From Riptortus pedestris (lineage: Eukaryota; Arthropoda; Insecta; Hemiptera; Alydidae), in contig CM032231.1 of NCBI GenBank assembly GCA_019009955.1, positions 104,669,501 to 104,733,500 on the forward strand: a DNA stretch of 64,000 nucleotides, given 5' to 3'. Position numbers and translations under genes: made by a program. Below the pieces are notes generated by a model. The model searched no databases. It saw nothing but the letters and a program-made list of their open reading frames with translations, and was not told the origin of the DNA. Below, one piece after another: positions 22,657-31,515 of this stretch (its first letter is position 1; each line of letters opens with the position of its first letter).

Positions 22657-22758
22657 TCTTTATAATACCTGTAAGGTGTGAGTTGCTGAGGTGACCATGT
22701 CGACAAGTGTACCAGTAGAACTGCAGCTAGTTTTGACATTCGGTCTCCATGCTCTCAT
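11837..22758 (-). CDS. Secreted Tyr/Pro/Gln-rich protein, four exons, unrecognised
   Basis: Exons on the minus strand: 22669-22698 (or from 22758), 19436-19599, 15001-15216 and 11837-12290 (stop TGA). Each has GT/AG borders, and the phases (0, 2, 2) keep one frame, giving 287 residues from the inner ATG at 22698 (context ACATGG) or 307 from an in-frame ATG at 22758. The N-terminus reads MVTSATHTLQ, then a strongly hydrophobic run (IILLLVWLILC) ending near VESCEG, a clear signal peptide. The mature chain has no domain I know. It starts Pro/Tyr/Gly-rich, has an Ala/Ser/Met-rich middle, then QCGGLNGKC, a Gln/Ser-rich stretch, a CVCPC cluster, alternating Tyr-Ala (AYTYAYPYAYTP) and a basic YYGRRY end. 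This composition suits an extracellular structural, cuticle, silk or salivary protein, but that is inference. A possible AATAAA lies at 11624-11629. Intron 2 holds a piggyBac relic 92 bases from the exon 2 donor. Confidence 0.8.
12401..13067 (+). mobile_element. H element, variant copy with a 5' fragment before it
   Basis: A 5' scrap (12401-12450, CTGCGTAAACTAAGCACATA) precedes a copy from 12538 (TCCGTCAAGCAAGGGCTGCG) to CAGCTAA at 13067. The (TA)n tract is replaced by a short (AC)n tract. Confidence 0.75.
13558..13700 (+). pseudogene. Non-LTR retrotransposon ORF2 C-terminal fragment
   Basis: The plus strand reads DRTTCSTCNILLTIRHILTE, then CRKRQHQDFLYDLQELLMKF. This is the Cys-x2-Cys ... 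LT..HIL..C segment following RNase H in jockey/I-type LINEs. Nothing upstream is recognisable. Confidence 0.7.
13785..13845 (-). mobile_element. H element, 5'-end fragment
   Basis: GTAAACCTTCACGTGGGAAA to CCCCTGCGTGACGGA. Confidence 0.7.
14122..14757 (+). mobile_element. H element, complete short form (reference copy)
   Basis: H is a non-coding repeat that starts TCCGTCACGCAGGGACTGCG, usually preceded by AAAAG. In most copies the first part contains the hairpin ACGCAGGGGCTGCGT. A subterminal GCAGATTTCCC follows, with GAAATCTGC inverted about 22 bases later. The middle has a C-rich block (14469-14490) and a (TA)n tract (14608-14630). The 3' end is a palindrome close to GATTTCCCTTAAGGGAAATC followed by TGCTAA. 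A TC start, CTAA end, 3' hairpin, subterminal inverted repeats, central microsatellite and no evident target duplication are features of Helentron-associated elements such as Drosophila INE-1. Class assignment is inference. Confidence 0.75.
15276..15443 (+). mobile_element. H element, 5' part
   Basis: AGGGGCTGCGTTAACGAAGC through GAGTTGGAGTGGGGGTTTAC. It is fused through a (TA)n tract (15450-15507) to an inverted copy. Confidence 0.7.
15508..16315 (-). mobile_element. H element, inverted, from the (TA)n tract to the 5' end
   Basis: TGTCTGTTACCGCTCTAGCA through the body to GCCCATGCGTGACGTA. Contains a perfect 23-bp inverted duplication at 15926-15979. Confidence 0.8.
15926..15979. repeat. Perfect 23-bp inverted duplication in an H copy
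   Basis: TTTATTATACGAGATAGATG-CAA and its exact complement are separated by 8 bases (15949-15956). Other H copies have only the first arm. Confidence 0.85.
16316..16889. other. Unassigned intron sequence
   Basis: Inside intron 2 of the secreted-protein gene; slightly GC-richer, possibly an old transposon, but no frame is recognisable. Confidence 0.4.
16890..16950. repeat. Single arm of the 20905-21091 foldback element
   Basis: GGTTTTTATTGGAGACCATT followed by GCCATAAAATTTGAAGAATA matches the right arm of the other copy. Confidence 0.65.
17020..17268 (+). mobile_element. H element, strongly diverged middle part
   Basis: Recognisable by AATTTCAGTTATAAACGAAC, TTAAATATCGAGTTTG and the GACAAA(TA)n junction at 17228-17266. 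Confidence 0.5.
17269..18021. other. Low-complexity AT-rich sequence
   Basis: A-rich, then T-rich, then A-rich blocks (17281-17830) with no gene; intron 2 of the secreted-protein gene. Confidence 0.5.
18022..19344 (+). mobile_element. piggyBac-type transposon, decayed
   Basis: TTAA at 18022-18025 and 19341-19344 brackets ends beginning CCCGGGAGTGGTGGCACC on the left and CCCTGCAGTGGTGGCACC on the complementary right end: CCC start, 18-bp imperfect inverted repeat, TTAA target, as in piggyBac elements. Subterminal copies of the GTGGCACC/GGGTCTCTGGGACCC motif occur at about 18215-18300 and 19276-19310. The element lies in intron 2 of the secreted-protein gene. Confidence 0.88.
18318..19043 (+). 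pseudogene. piggyBac transposase C-terminal half, frameshifted
   Basis: A first frame (about 18318-18590) reads YLATTLLKHKLTMVETQRSN, then KREIP and, later, KKKNKP. A second frame gives MTKGGVDVVDE (from 18590), the signature with an active-site Asp, and hits a stop after SRW. A third frame (18670-19043) gives IFYSLMNVAGINAFIIYKSN and ends in the Cys/His-rich C-terminal finger (CKDCSG, YYCRVCSGFVC, CSDC) that binds piggyBac ends. At least two frameshifts and loss of the N-terminal half make it inactive. Confidence 0.9.
19699..20656 (+). mobile_element. H element, long form, complete
   Basis: Start TCCGTCACTCAGGGGCTGCG, end GGGAAATCAGCTAA. It has about 300 bases of extra 5' sequence compared with the short form and a (TA)n/(TG)n tract at 20447-20524. 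It lies 100 bases upstream of exon 2 of the secreted-protein gene. Confidence 0.82.
20905..21091. repeat. Inverted-repeat (hairpin) element
   Basis: Arms of about 80 bases: 20909-20988 (TTTTTCAAATTTGATGGCAA ... GAACCTGCCCTACAT) and 21009-21091 (complement) around a 20-base loop. Part of one arm recurs at 16890-16950, so it is a dispersed foldback element. Confidence 0.8.
21218..21415 (-). mobile_element. tRNA-derived SINE
   Basis: Inverted tail TTATTTATTGACGCCCATTT, AATTGGGACGGGTTATCTAC body, B-box complement GAGAATCGAACTTACG, head ending CTGAGCTCC. Confidence 0.78.
21416..22600. other. No feature seen, intron 1 of the secreted-protein gene
   Basis: AT-rich, no recognisable coding or transposon sequence; ends in a (TA)n tract at 22608-22653. 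Confidence 0.45.
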
Positions 22759-22852
22759 TAATTTTCTGCTGATTCAATAGTAGAGTCAGCTCCAATTGCA
22801 CCATTGCTATGTCAGATATTTTACATGGATGCCTTGCCTTTCCCGTAACACA

Positions 22853-22989
22853 ATGTTTTAATGGTCTTTATACATAAATGTTTGTATGGTCTATATCCAT
22901 CAATGTTTATTTGGACTTTATACCTCAGTGTTCATATGGTCTATATACATCGATGTTTATATGGACCATTTCACTCATTGTTTGCATTG
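22853..22989. repeat. 25-bp tandem repeat, about 5.5 units
   Basis: Five consecutive 25-base units (22853, 22878, 22903, 22928, 22953) plus a half unit, each close to ATGTTTATATGGTCTATA followed by TACATCA. The array lies 95-230 bases upstream of the outer ATG of the secreted-protein gene, where a promoter would be expected. Confidence 0.85.
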
Positions 22990-23084
22990 TAGTAGTAAGA
23001 AACCTCTAAACCTAAAACATTATTTAGGGCGTAATAACCCAGAAGTTTCTAGCCCCTAAAAACAGTTAACCTAACCTCTAAACC

Positions 23085-23457
23085 TATTCACGAGGGACGA
23101 GTAGTTATGGAAACGGCCGCCAGAGCTCTCGGTGGAAAGTCCGAACATAGCCTACTGGTGATCACACGCAGATTACAAATGCAAATATCTCGGTTAATAT
23201 TCAAGATAGAGAATAAATGCATATGACAATATTTATAGTAAATTTCATTTGCAATAAGATTGGTTCTATACAATTTTTCGATCCGATGCATAATAACGGA
23301 GATATTTCGAATTTTTGAAAATCCCCCCTCTAAACCCCCCCTCCCACTGGTCCGATTTCAGCCGTTAACAAACTTGATCTTCCTTTTTACATAAAACGAT
23401 TAAATACCGAGTTTGGTGACGATTAAACAAAAATTGCGACCGCTAGAGTGTTAACAG

Positions 23458-23519
<62 letters not shown>

Positions 23520-23641
23520 TTGAACGGACCTCATTTTCGTCATCTCCTGGGTAGGATCGATGGACATTTGAAGAAATTTTTCGAAAATCGCGTCATGAGT
23601 ACGACCTCAATAGCTGATTTCCCTTAAGGGAAATCTGCTAA
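23085..23641 (+). mobile_element. H element, lacking the extreme 5' end
   Basis: Begins at CACGAGGGACGAGTAG, has C-rich block 23323-23350 and (TA)n 23463-23515, and ends TTAAGGGAAATCTGCTAA. Confidence 0.8.
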
Positions 23642-24520
23642 TACCGCCAAGACCGAATTCTCGCTACGACAGTAATTCAAACGTTATCAAAAATATCGTA
23701 ATACGTGTGTTTCCCCACAAATTAATTTTTCATACTTAATTGAAAATATACACCTAGACTAAGGATGTTTTTACACTTGTGGCTACTTGGGATGACAAAT
23801 TTGATCTATAATATATGACATTCCACGAAAGCGCACGCGCTTGTGTGTATGGAAATATGAAATAATTACATATTTGGGGATTAGTTGCATAGTATTGATC
23901 TTTATTTTTATAAACGCTTGTTCAAAATGTGAATGAAATTTTAAATGGACTATACTAATTCTTTGTGGAACTTTTTGAGTGAATTTTAATTATTGAAGTA
24001 CCACCAATATAAAAACAAAATTGGGCTGTCCCGGGAAAATCACTCATTCTATTAATTAAGCGAATTTTCTGTCAGGGAATGATCTATTATGTTATTTAAA
24101 AAGAAATGCTGAAAATTTAATTCATGCACACATCTTTTGCATGAACAGATAGTGATGTGAGCACTTAATCACACATCATCATGTAAAAGTGAACTTTTCC
24201 TGAGTAGGACGAGGACTTAGAAAATTGCTGAAAACTCACAAAATAGCAATAACTCCCTTAATATATAAGTTAAAGAAAAATGTCTACAACAATATTTTAA
24301 GTACCTTTTTTTTTATCAACAAGGTTGGTTATATAACCAGTTCTTTGAAGGAATAATGAAGGAGATATTACGATTTTACATTTTACCTCTTGTTTAAATT
24401 CTAGTGAATAATATGATAAGTTATAATCGACACAATTATTTTCAAATCACTTGTTGATTGTCTCGGTATCCACTTGTACGCTGACATGATTAAAAATAGC
24501 TAAGATTCCGCAACTAAAAA
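23642..24520. other. No clear feature
   Basis: AT-rich; weak H-like traces at about 24185-24330 (TGAGTAGGACGAGGACTTAG, AATAACTCCCTTAATATATA). Confidence 0.4.
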
Positions 24521-25922
24521 TCCGTCAAGCAGGGGCTGCGTAAACTAAGCAGATTTCTCACGTGCGAAAAATGCATAGAACAACAGTTCTAGACCATGAA
24601 CGGTCTTACAAGATTGGTCCTATAACATTTTATGATCCGCCTCATAATAGCGCAGGCATTTTGAATTTTGGATTCCCCCCTACATCTAAATCCCTACTAT
24701 GCCTGGTCCGATTTCCGCTAAGTACAAATACCATCTATATTGTTGACAGAAATGGTTAAATACCGATTGTATAGATCGAATATGGTATAAATAAAGTAAA
24801 CAATTTCGGAGCAACAACGTAAAATTATAATTGATGACATTTTCACACAACGAATTTGTATGTACTCGTATCTCGCATAATAAATGTCTCGTAAAAACAA
24901 TATTTGGTATTTGAGCTTACAATAAAGAAGTTCTTGTTGTTATAACAGCTCATTGTTATTACTACATGACTAATAGTTGGGATTTACTGAAGGCTGAAAA
25001 CTAAAAAGTCCGTCACGCAGGTTTCCCACGTGAAGTTATACATTAGAGAAATCTCCATACGAGGGCCGAACTAACCTTTGACGGGAAACAGTCATCCGTT
25101 ATCGGCCCAAATTTAATAAAAATGAAAATATTTCGGTTAATATTCAAGATAGAGAATACTTGTATAGAGCAATATTTATAGTAAATTTAATTTGTAATAA
25201 GATTGGTTCTATACAATTTTTTGATCCGACGTATGGTAAAGGATTTCGAAAATCCCCCCTCTAAACCCCCCCCCTCCCACTGGTACGATTTCAGCCATTA
25301 ACGAACTTGATCTGTCTTTTTTCATAAAACGTTTAAATATCGAGTTTGGTAACGATTAAGCAAGAATTGCGACAGCTAGAGCGTTAACAGACAAATATAT
25401 ATAATTTTGAACAGACCTCATTTTCGTCATCTTCTGGGTAGGATCGATGGACATTTTTAGAAAATTGTCCTAAATCGCGTCATGAGTACGACCTCAATAG
25501 CTTATTTCCCTTAAGGGAAATCTGCTAAAAATCCAAATATCATAGTTAATATTCATATTAGAGAAAGTATGTATATAACAACATTTTTAGGCAATTAAAT
25601 TTCCAATAAGGTTGATCGTATACAAGTTTTTGATCCCATGTATAATAACAGAGATATTTCGAATTTTGAAAATTCTTCGCCTCTAACCCCCCCCCCCCTC
25701 CTCCTACTTTTCCGCTTTTAGCCGATAGCGAACTTGATCTTCATTTTTACATAGATTGTTTCAATATAGAGTTTGGTAACGAAGAGACAAAAATTGCGAC
25801 CAGTATATATATGATTTTTCGTTATCTAGTAGGAAGGATCGATGGATATTTGAGGAGATTTTTCGAAATTCGCGTCATGAGTACAACCCAATAACTGATT
25901 TCCCCTAATGGAAATTTGCTAA
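24521..25922 (+). mobile_element. Head-to-tail array of three H elements
   Basis: Copy 1 is 24521-25006 (5' end plus a diverged body, no 3' end). Copy 2 is 25009-25527, complete but with an 18-base deletion in the 5' end and only a tiny TA tract. Copy 3 is 25530-25922, lacking its 5' end and ending TTTGCTAA. Copies 2 and 3 join directly after TGCTAA. Confidence 0.78.
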
Positions 25923-26554
25923 AACTTTTGAATAGACTAACACAAAGGCGCTTGAATAGAACGTTTGGAGCACATTTAATAAATAAATTTAGTCACTTAG
26001 ATATGAAATGATGAAACACACATGGTCTTGTATGCTGCTTTATATTTGTCACGCTAATTTGTGAATTGAGGGCTTGAATATTAAAGCAACACTGTTGAGA
26101 AACTTCTTATAAGAAGGGAGATATGGTGCAATTGGTGGGTTCTCAAATTCTTAGTGCTTTCCTGGTTCTTGATAATTTATATAAGTGCATTGATGGAAGC
26201 AGTGGTCAGAGTTTGAGCTTTCCAAGAAATTGATTGGGAAAGTCCAACATTGCTCAAGCCAAAGAGGATACTGAGAGCAACATATGGATATTGGCCATGC
26301 AGGTGCAATATGTGCAGTCAAGTGAGCGGAATAAACGAGTTTCCCCTCCATATTTAAATTTCCTCACTGAAAACATAAATTAAAAAAATCCCCGATTTTC
26401 TTCCTTTTCTTAAATAATACATATTTGCGGGATTTTTCGTAATGTAAACGCGCTTTATACATACTTGACATCTTAAATACATAGCCAACCCCTAGCAAAA
26501 TATTAATTTTTATAAGATGTCTGGCCTTTAGCCGCCTAGAGTCTAGTTAAAAAG
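25923..26554. other. Unassigned, one unrecognised open frame
   Basis: A 66-codon minus frame (26151-26351, MEGKLVYSAHLTAHIAPAWP...) is open but has no features of a known family; it may be transposon debris. Confidence 0.35.
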
Positions 26555-27005
26555 TCCGTCACGCAGGGGCTGCGTAAACTAAGCAGATTTCCCACGTGAA
26601 GTTTTACAATAGAGAAATCTGCCTAATAATAACATAAGTATTTTCACGAGAGACGAATAGTTACGAAAACGGCCGCACTAGCTCTTGGCGGAAAGTCCCG
26701 AACATAGCCGACTCCTGCCGGCCACACGCACAATACAAATGCAAATATCTCGGTTAATATTCAAGATACAGAACAAATGTATTGAACAATATTTATAGTA
26801 AATTTAATTTGCAATAATATTGATTACTTACAATTTTTCGATTCGACGCATAATAACGGAGATATTTCGAATTTTCAAAAATCCCCCCTCTAACCCCCCC
26901 CCCCTTCCATTGGTCCGATTTCAGCCATTAACGAACTTGATCTTTCTTTTTACATAAAACGATTAAATATGAGCTTTGGTAACGATCAAACAAAAATTAC
27001 GACAT
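26555..27005 (+). mobile_element. H element, 5' portion
   Basis: Intact start and body with C-rich block (26883-26908). Broken off at AAACAAAAATTACGAC, just before the (TA)n tract would begin. Confidence 0.8.
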
Positions 27006-27379
27006 TGGATCGAGAAATGTTACAGAACATGATTTCAGTCATTAGCTCTGATTATGAAGTTACCTAAAGCGCAAAGTGGTAGAATTAAAATAAATCTCGA
27101 TAAATAAAAAGAGTTAGAAATAAATGAAGAGGATTTTTTTTTCTTTTAACCAGAATTTATACGAGCTTCTTCACTCCCAAGACTACATGAGTTTACCAAA
27201 TGAACTTCAAACATTGAAATATTAACTCATTAATCATTAAGTCATCATCCACAATTTTTTTATGAAACAAAATATGATTTATTGAAACTTTAATGAATTT
27301 AGCACGTCATTATAATTAAAATTATAATTCAATGTTATTAATTGTTCATGCTGAATCTATACGCTAAGTTAAAATTAAA

Positions 27380-27507
27380 TTATTTATTAACGTCCACTTT
27401 TTGCTACTGTGTCTAATTGGGACGGGTTATCTAAAGGTAATCACCCTTTTCTAGCCAGTAAATAAATTACTATTGCCCAGGTGGGAATCGAACTCGCCAC
27501 TTAAGGA
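27380..27507 (-). mobile_element. tRNA-derived SINE, head truncated
   Basis: TTATTTATTAACGTCCACTT to GGGAATCGAACTCGCCAC, with an internal deletion after CTAGCCAG. Confidence 0.75.
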
Positions 27508-29140
27508 ATCTATACACTAGGTCTGCTAGCAGTTCCCTGGGGAGTAGAGTCCTGATTTCCAAAGAACGAACAAGGGAAGAAATCTATTAGGATCAAAGGT
27601 GGTTCACTTGCCTTCTGTATGGTGTGTACTTCAATAAAGTCATCAGATAGTTTAGAGTGAATTCCACCAAAACTGTTAAGTATATTTCTCTCAGTAGTCT
27701 ATATAAGCTGGCTTAGTATTAGCATGAACCAGTCTGAGCATTAAAGCTAAAACATAGATGTGGAAGCATTTGACGAGAAGATATCTCTTAAATTTAACAA
27801 TATAAATCAGGGATTCCAGAACTATTTCGGACAAGAGGCCCTTTTCCAAAATGAATTGATACCTACGACCTCCATAGCCAAAATACATTAAAACCCCGTT
27901 CTCCAGTTTTTTTCATATTGATACGCTATACTTAGCAATTTAAAAACGTTTAGGTTAGTTAATGAGTAAACTTGATATCAATATCTCATCAAAATTTAAC
28001 AAAATAAATAGGCATAAAACTCAGTAAATGTCAAGTGTAATTAATTGGTATTAATACAAATTAAGTAAAAACACTTAAGTAGGTATTATTTTTGAAAAAA
28101 AAAACCGATTAAAATCCCAAAGTAAAAAAGATAAAAGAACTCTTTTTAATGGATGAATCTTGTACAAAGGTGTGCACGCTTATTGAGTTGTTAAGTATTT
28201 AAAAACTACAAAAATGATACTACATTCTAAAATATCAGTCATTCTTATAATTACTTGTTAATAACTTGTTACGCGTAACACAGCTTATATCTTGAAAGTT
28301 GCAAATGAGAACTTATGTTAATTAATATGGGTCGACATTTAGACCTTGTCGGCCGCCAAAATCAGTTTTCGTTAATGTCGAAACTTGGGAAACCGATTTC
28401 GACCACATTGGAAATCCCCGATATAAATAGTAAGTGAAGAAAAATTAAAAATCTTAATTTTCCTGATAGTTAAACGATTTGAGTTATTATTACTTATTTC
28501 ATTTTTTCCAATTTTAAGGGGCAATCGAACATAACATTTTTAATTTCTTTTGACATTTGTATTTGCATATATAATCCTCTTCATTATGCCAGTGAATTAT
28601 CATTATTCGCTCTAATTATCTTAATGTCCCAATCCCATATAAACTAATTTCCAAATTCATATATTTCTCATTAGATCACTCTCTGCATTTTCTCATACAA
28701 AACCCGATGTTAAACTGGGAACCCCACCAGCCGGGGGAATAGGGATTCTGCTGGCATAGAAGCAGCTGAACAATATTTATTCGCTAATAAATTTTAGACC
28801 GAAAATTATGTAACAATGTATTTAGTGTGTTTTTAAAATTATTGATAGGAAGTTAAAACTTAATTTATAGAAAAATATAAATGACAATTGGCAAGAAATG
28901 TATTAAGTCAGCATTATACACGAGGTTTGTGATATATTCTTCGGTTTGTAATATTACGAGAGAAAACTCAAAACTTCTGAAAGCACCAACATTATTTTTT
29001 TTGCTTGATTGAATTTATGTTCATTATGGAATAGGCTTGTCGTGCCCATAAAAATTATATAACACTATTACCTTATTACTTAAGTTGTCATGGACGATTC
29101 CCAAATTTTTGATATAGGTACGATCTATTGCAGCTATCAC

Positions 29141-29187
<47 letters not shown>

Positions 29188-29544
29188 GTACGATTAGCTA
29201 TCAAGCTAATAATATTAGCCAATATTAGGGTTTTCCAAATATTGTGTACACATAATAACAAACAATCTAATCATAATCAGACTCCCTTTCGTAAGAAAAA
29301 GGAATTTCGATGTCTATTTTAGATTTGAAGCCTATTAATTGAGGAGACGTACGAATTTGCTGATAGCCTTATCATTGTCCTTATCATCTTTTCTTGGTAA
29401 ACAAGGTCTCGGTCTTGGTCAAATATTATGACATTTCGCCGTATAGATTTTTTTTCAGATCTAAGGATATAGAATATATATATTATACGCTGTAGAGAGT
29501 AATTCTATCGTTAAGGTGTGAACAACTTTTTTCAAACATCCTTA
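27508..29544. other. No gene seen
   Basis: AT-rich sequence with a (TA)n tract at 29142-29184. Frames on both strands are short and uncharacteristic. Confidence 0.45.
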
Positions 29545-29805
29545 TTAGCGGATTTTTCTTAAGGGAAATAAGCTATTGAGGTCTTACTCATGACTTGATT
29601 TTCGAAATATTTCCTCAATTGCCTATCGATCCTACCCAGGAATGACGAAAATGAGGTCCGCTGAAAATTATATATAAATTATATTATATATTTTATATTA
29701 TTATTATTTATTAACGTCCACTTTTTGCAACTTAGGCTAATTGAGACGGGTTATCTAAAGGATATATTTTATATTATAAATTTATATTCAAAATATATAA
29801 AATTA

Positions 29806-29861
<56 letters not shown>

Positions 29862-30280
29862 TGTTAACGCTCTAGCGGTTTGCAATTTTTGTTGTATCGC
29901 TACCACACTCTGTATTTAATCGTTTTATGTAAAAAGGAAGATTAAAATTCGTTAACGGCAGAAATGAACAAGGGGGGGGTTAGAGGGAGGGAATTTCGAA
30001 AATTCTAAATATCTCTCGTATAAAACCCATCTCATTGCAAATTGAATGTACTATATATATTGTTATATGCATTTATTCTTTATCTTGAATACTAACACAA
30101 ATATTTGCTTTTTTTTTAGTTTTCAGGCGTCTGCAAACTCCCACTCCTAGTTATGTCACATAAACTATACTCTGTTATACAATAAACCACCTTATTCGAA
30201 GCTTAAATACCAGATATTGTTCGCAATGAACTGTTACGTTTTGAGACAAATGAAACACACGTAGGAAATCTGCGTGACGA
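29545..30280 (-). mobile_element. H element, nearly complete, with a SINE fragment inside
   Basis: TTAGCGGATTTTTCTTAAGG start (inverted 3' end), TA-rich core interrupted by SINE sequence 29698-29765, then the body to CTGCGTGACGA. Confidence 0.75.
29698..29765 (-). mobile_element. SINE tail fragment inside an H element
   Basis: TTATTATTATTTATTAACGT to GAGACGGGTTATCTAAAGG. Confidence 0.7.
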
Positions 30281-31337
30281 ACTTTTATTTTCTCCTCATA
30301 GTTCCAGTATGAAAAGTTATTTATTTGAGTACATGTTCCATTGCCACATGGAATATGACATGTATGATGATGTTAAAATAAATTTTTACAATATATACTA
30401 TTTAATGGGTTATTACCATATAATCAAATTAACCAAAAATAAAATAAAATTATGAAATAAGGAAGATGATTATAAATAAAATTAATAAATGAAAACGAAG
30501 ATAACAAATTAAATCCTTAAAATCCTTAAAAAGCCTTATAATGAAATAGAAGTTAATGAATGAAAATAATAAATAGAGACAAAGTTTTTAATGAACGAAT
30601 GCCTTTGTAAATTAGAGGTGAAAGTTTTTAAAGAAAGTTAAGCCAGTATGAATTAAAAACACTTTTCTTAAGAATGAATGGAAGTAGAAAAGCGAAGTTT
30701 TGCCCTAGATCTCTTCAGATTTTTTAAATGTTTCGAATACTCCCGACCTTAGTTGTCTGCATACTGTAGTCCATTCACCAAAGGTCGACCTTGGTTATGA
30801 ATAGAGTAGCTTCCTTATTGAGTCCCAGTCGAGTATTTGGAATTACGTAATAATTTAAATCTGTCAAACTGTGAGTAAATTCTTAAGACTGAATTTCCAG
30901 TAATTCGATTTTTTTTTTAAATATGTTTTATGATTTAACAACAATATATTTATATTTGTAGTCATTCATTATTCATAGTTATGTTTACGTTTTGGTTTAT
31001 AAATATTTCATAGCTCTGGATCTATAAGTCGCCGGCAATCAAATCCTTATTGATGCTGTTAAAAATTAGTGGTATAGGTGTAGATTTCGTTATCACTGGG
31101 AGAGAATTTTAGTTTCCTAATTCACTTCCGGAGCGCGCTAGTGGAGTAGCGAGAGTTTAAGGAGTGAACCTGCCTGTGAACCTTCCACTCATCGACCTTG
31201 ATTGTGTTCCGTACTCTTCGTGCTGAGACGATCCCCAGAGGGTATTTTGGGAGTTGACCCCTACCCTCCAGGATGATGTATGTCGGCTGGAGATTCTCGT
31301 TACAGGTTCTCCAAGGTTAACGAAGGGTATACACTGT
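30281..31337. other. Unassigned; GC-richer part 31080-31330
   Basis: 30300-30990 is AT-rich. 31080-31330 has higher GC and may be a LINE 5' region, but I cannot place it. Confidence 0.35.
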
Positions 31338-31463
31338 TACCAGATTTCCCTCAAGGGAAATCAGCTATTGAGGTCGTACTCATGAAGCGATTATAGAAAT
31401 TTTTCTTCAAATGCCCATCGATCCTACCTAGGAGTTGACGAAAATGAGGTCCGTTCAAAACTG

Positions 31464-31502
<39 letters not shown>

Positions 31503-31515
31503 ATATATATATATA
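31338..31515 (-). mobile_element. H element, 3' part joined to family B
   Basis: CCAGATTTCCCTCAAGGGAA to a (CTAT)n/(TA)n tract at 31463-31515. The B element start CTAGCTCAGATACCCGG follows at once. Confidence 0.75.

Noticed and set aside
22853..22989. CRISPR-like array
   Set aside because: Units are contiguous 25-mers with no spacers, in a eukaryotic promoter region.
26151..26351. 66-codon minus frame as a gene
   Set aside because: No known motif, no splice partners, surrounded by H copies; left as unassigned.
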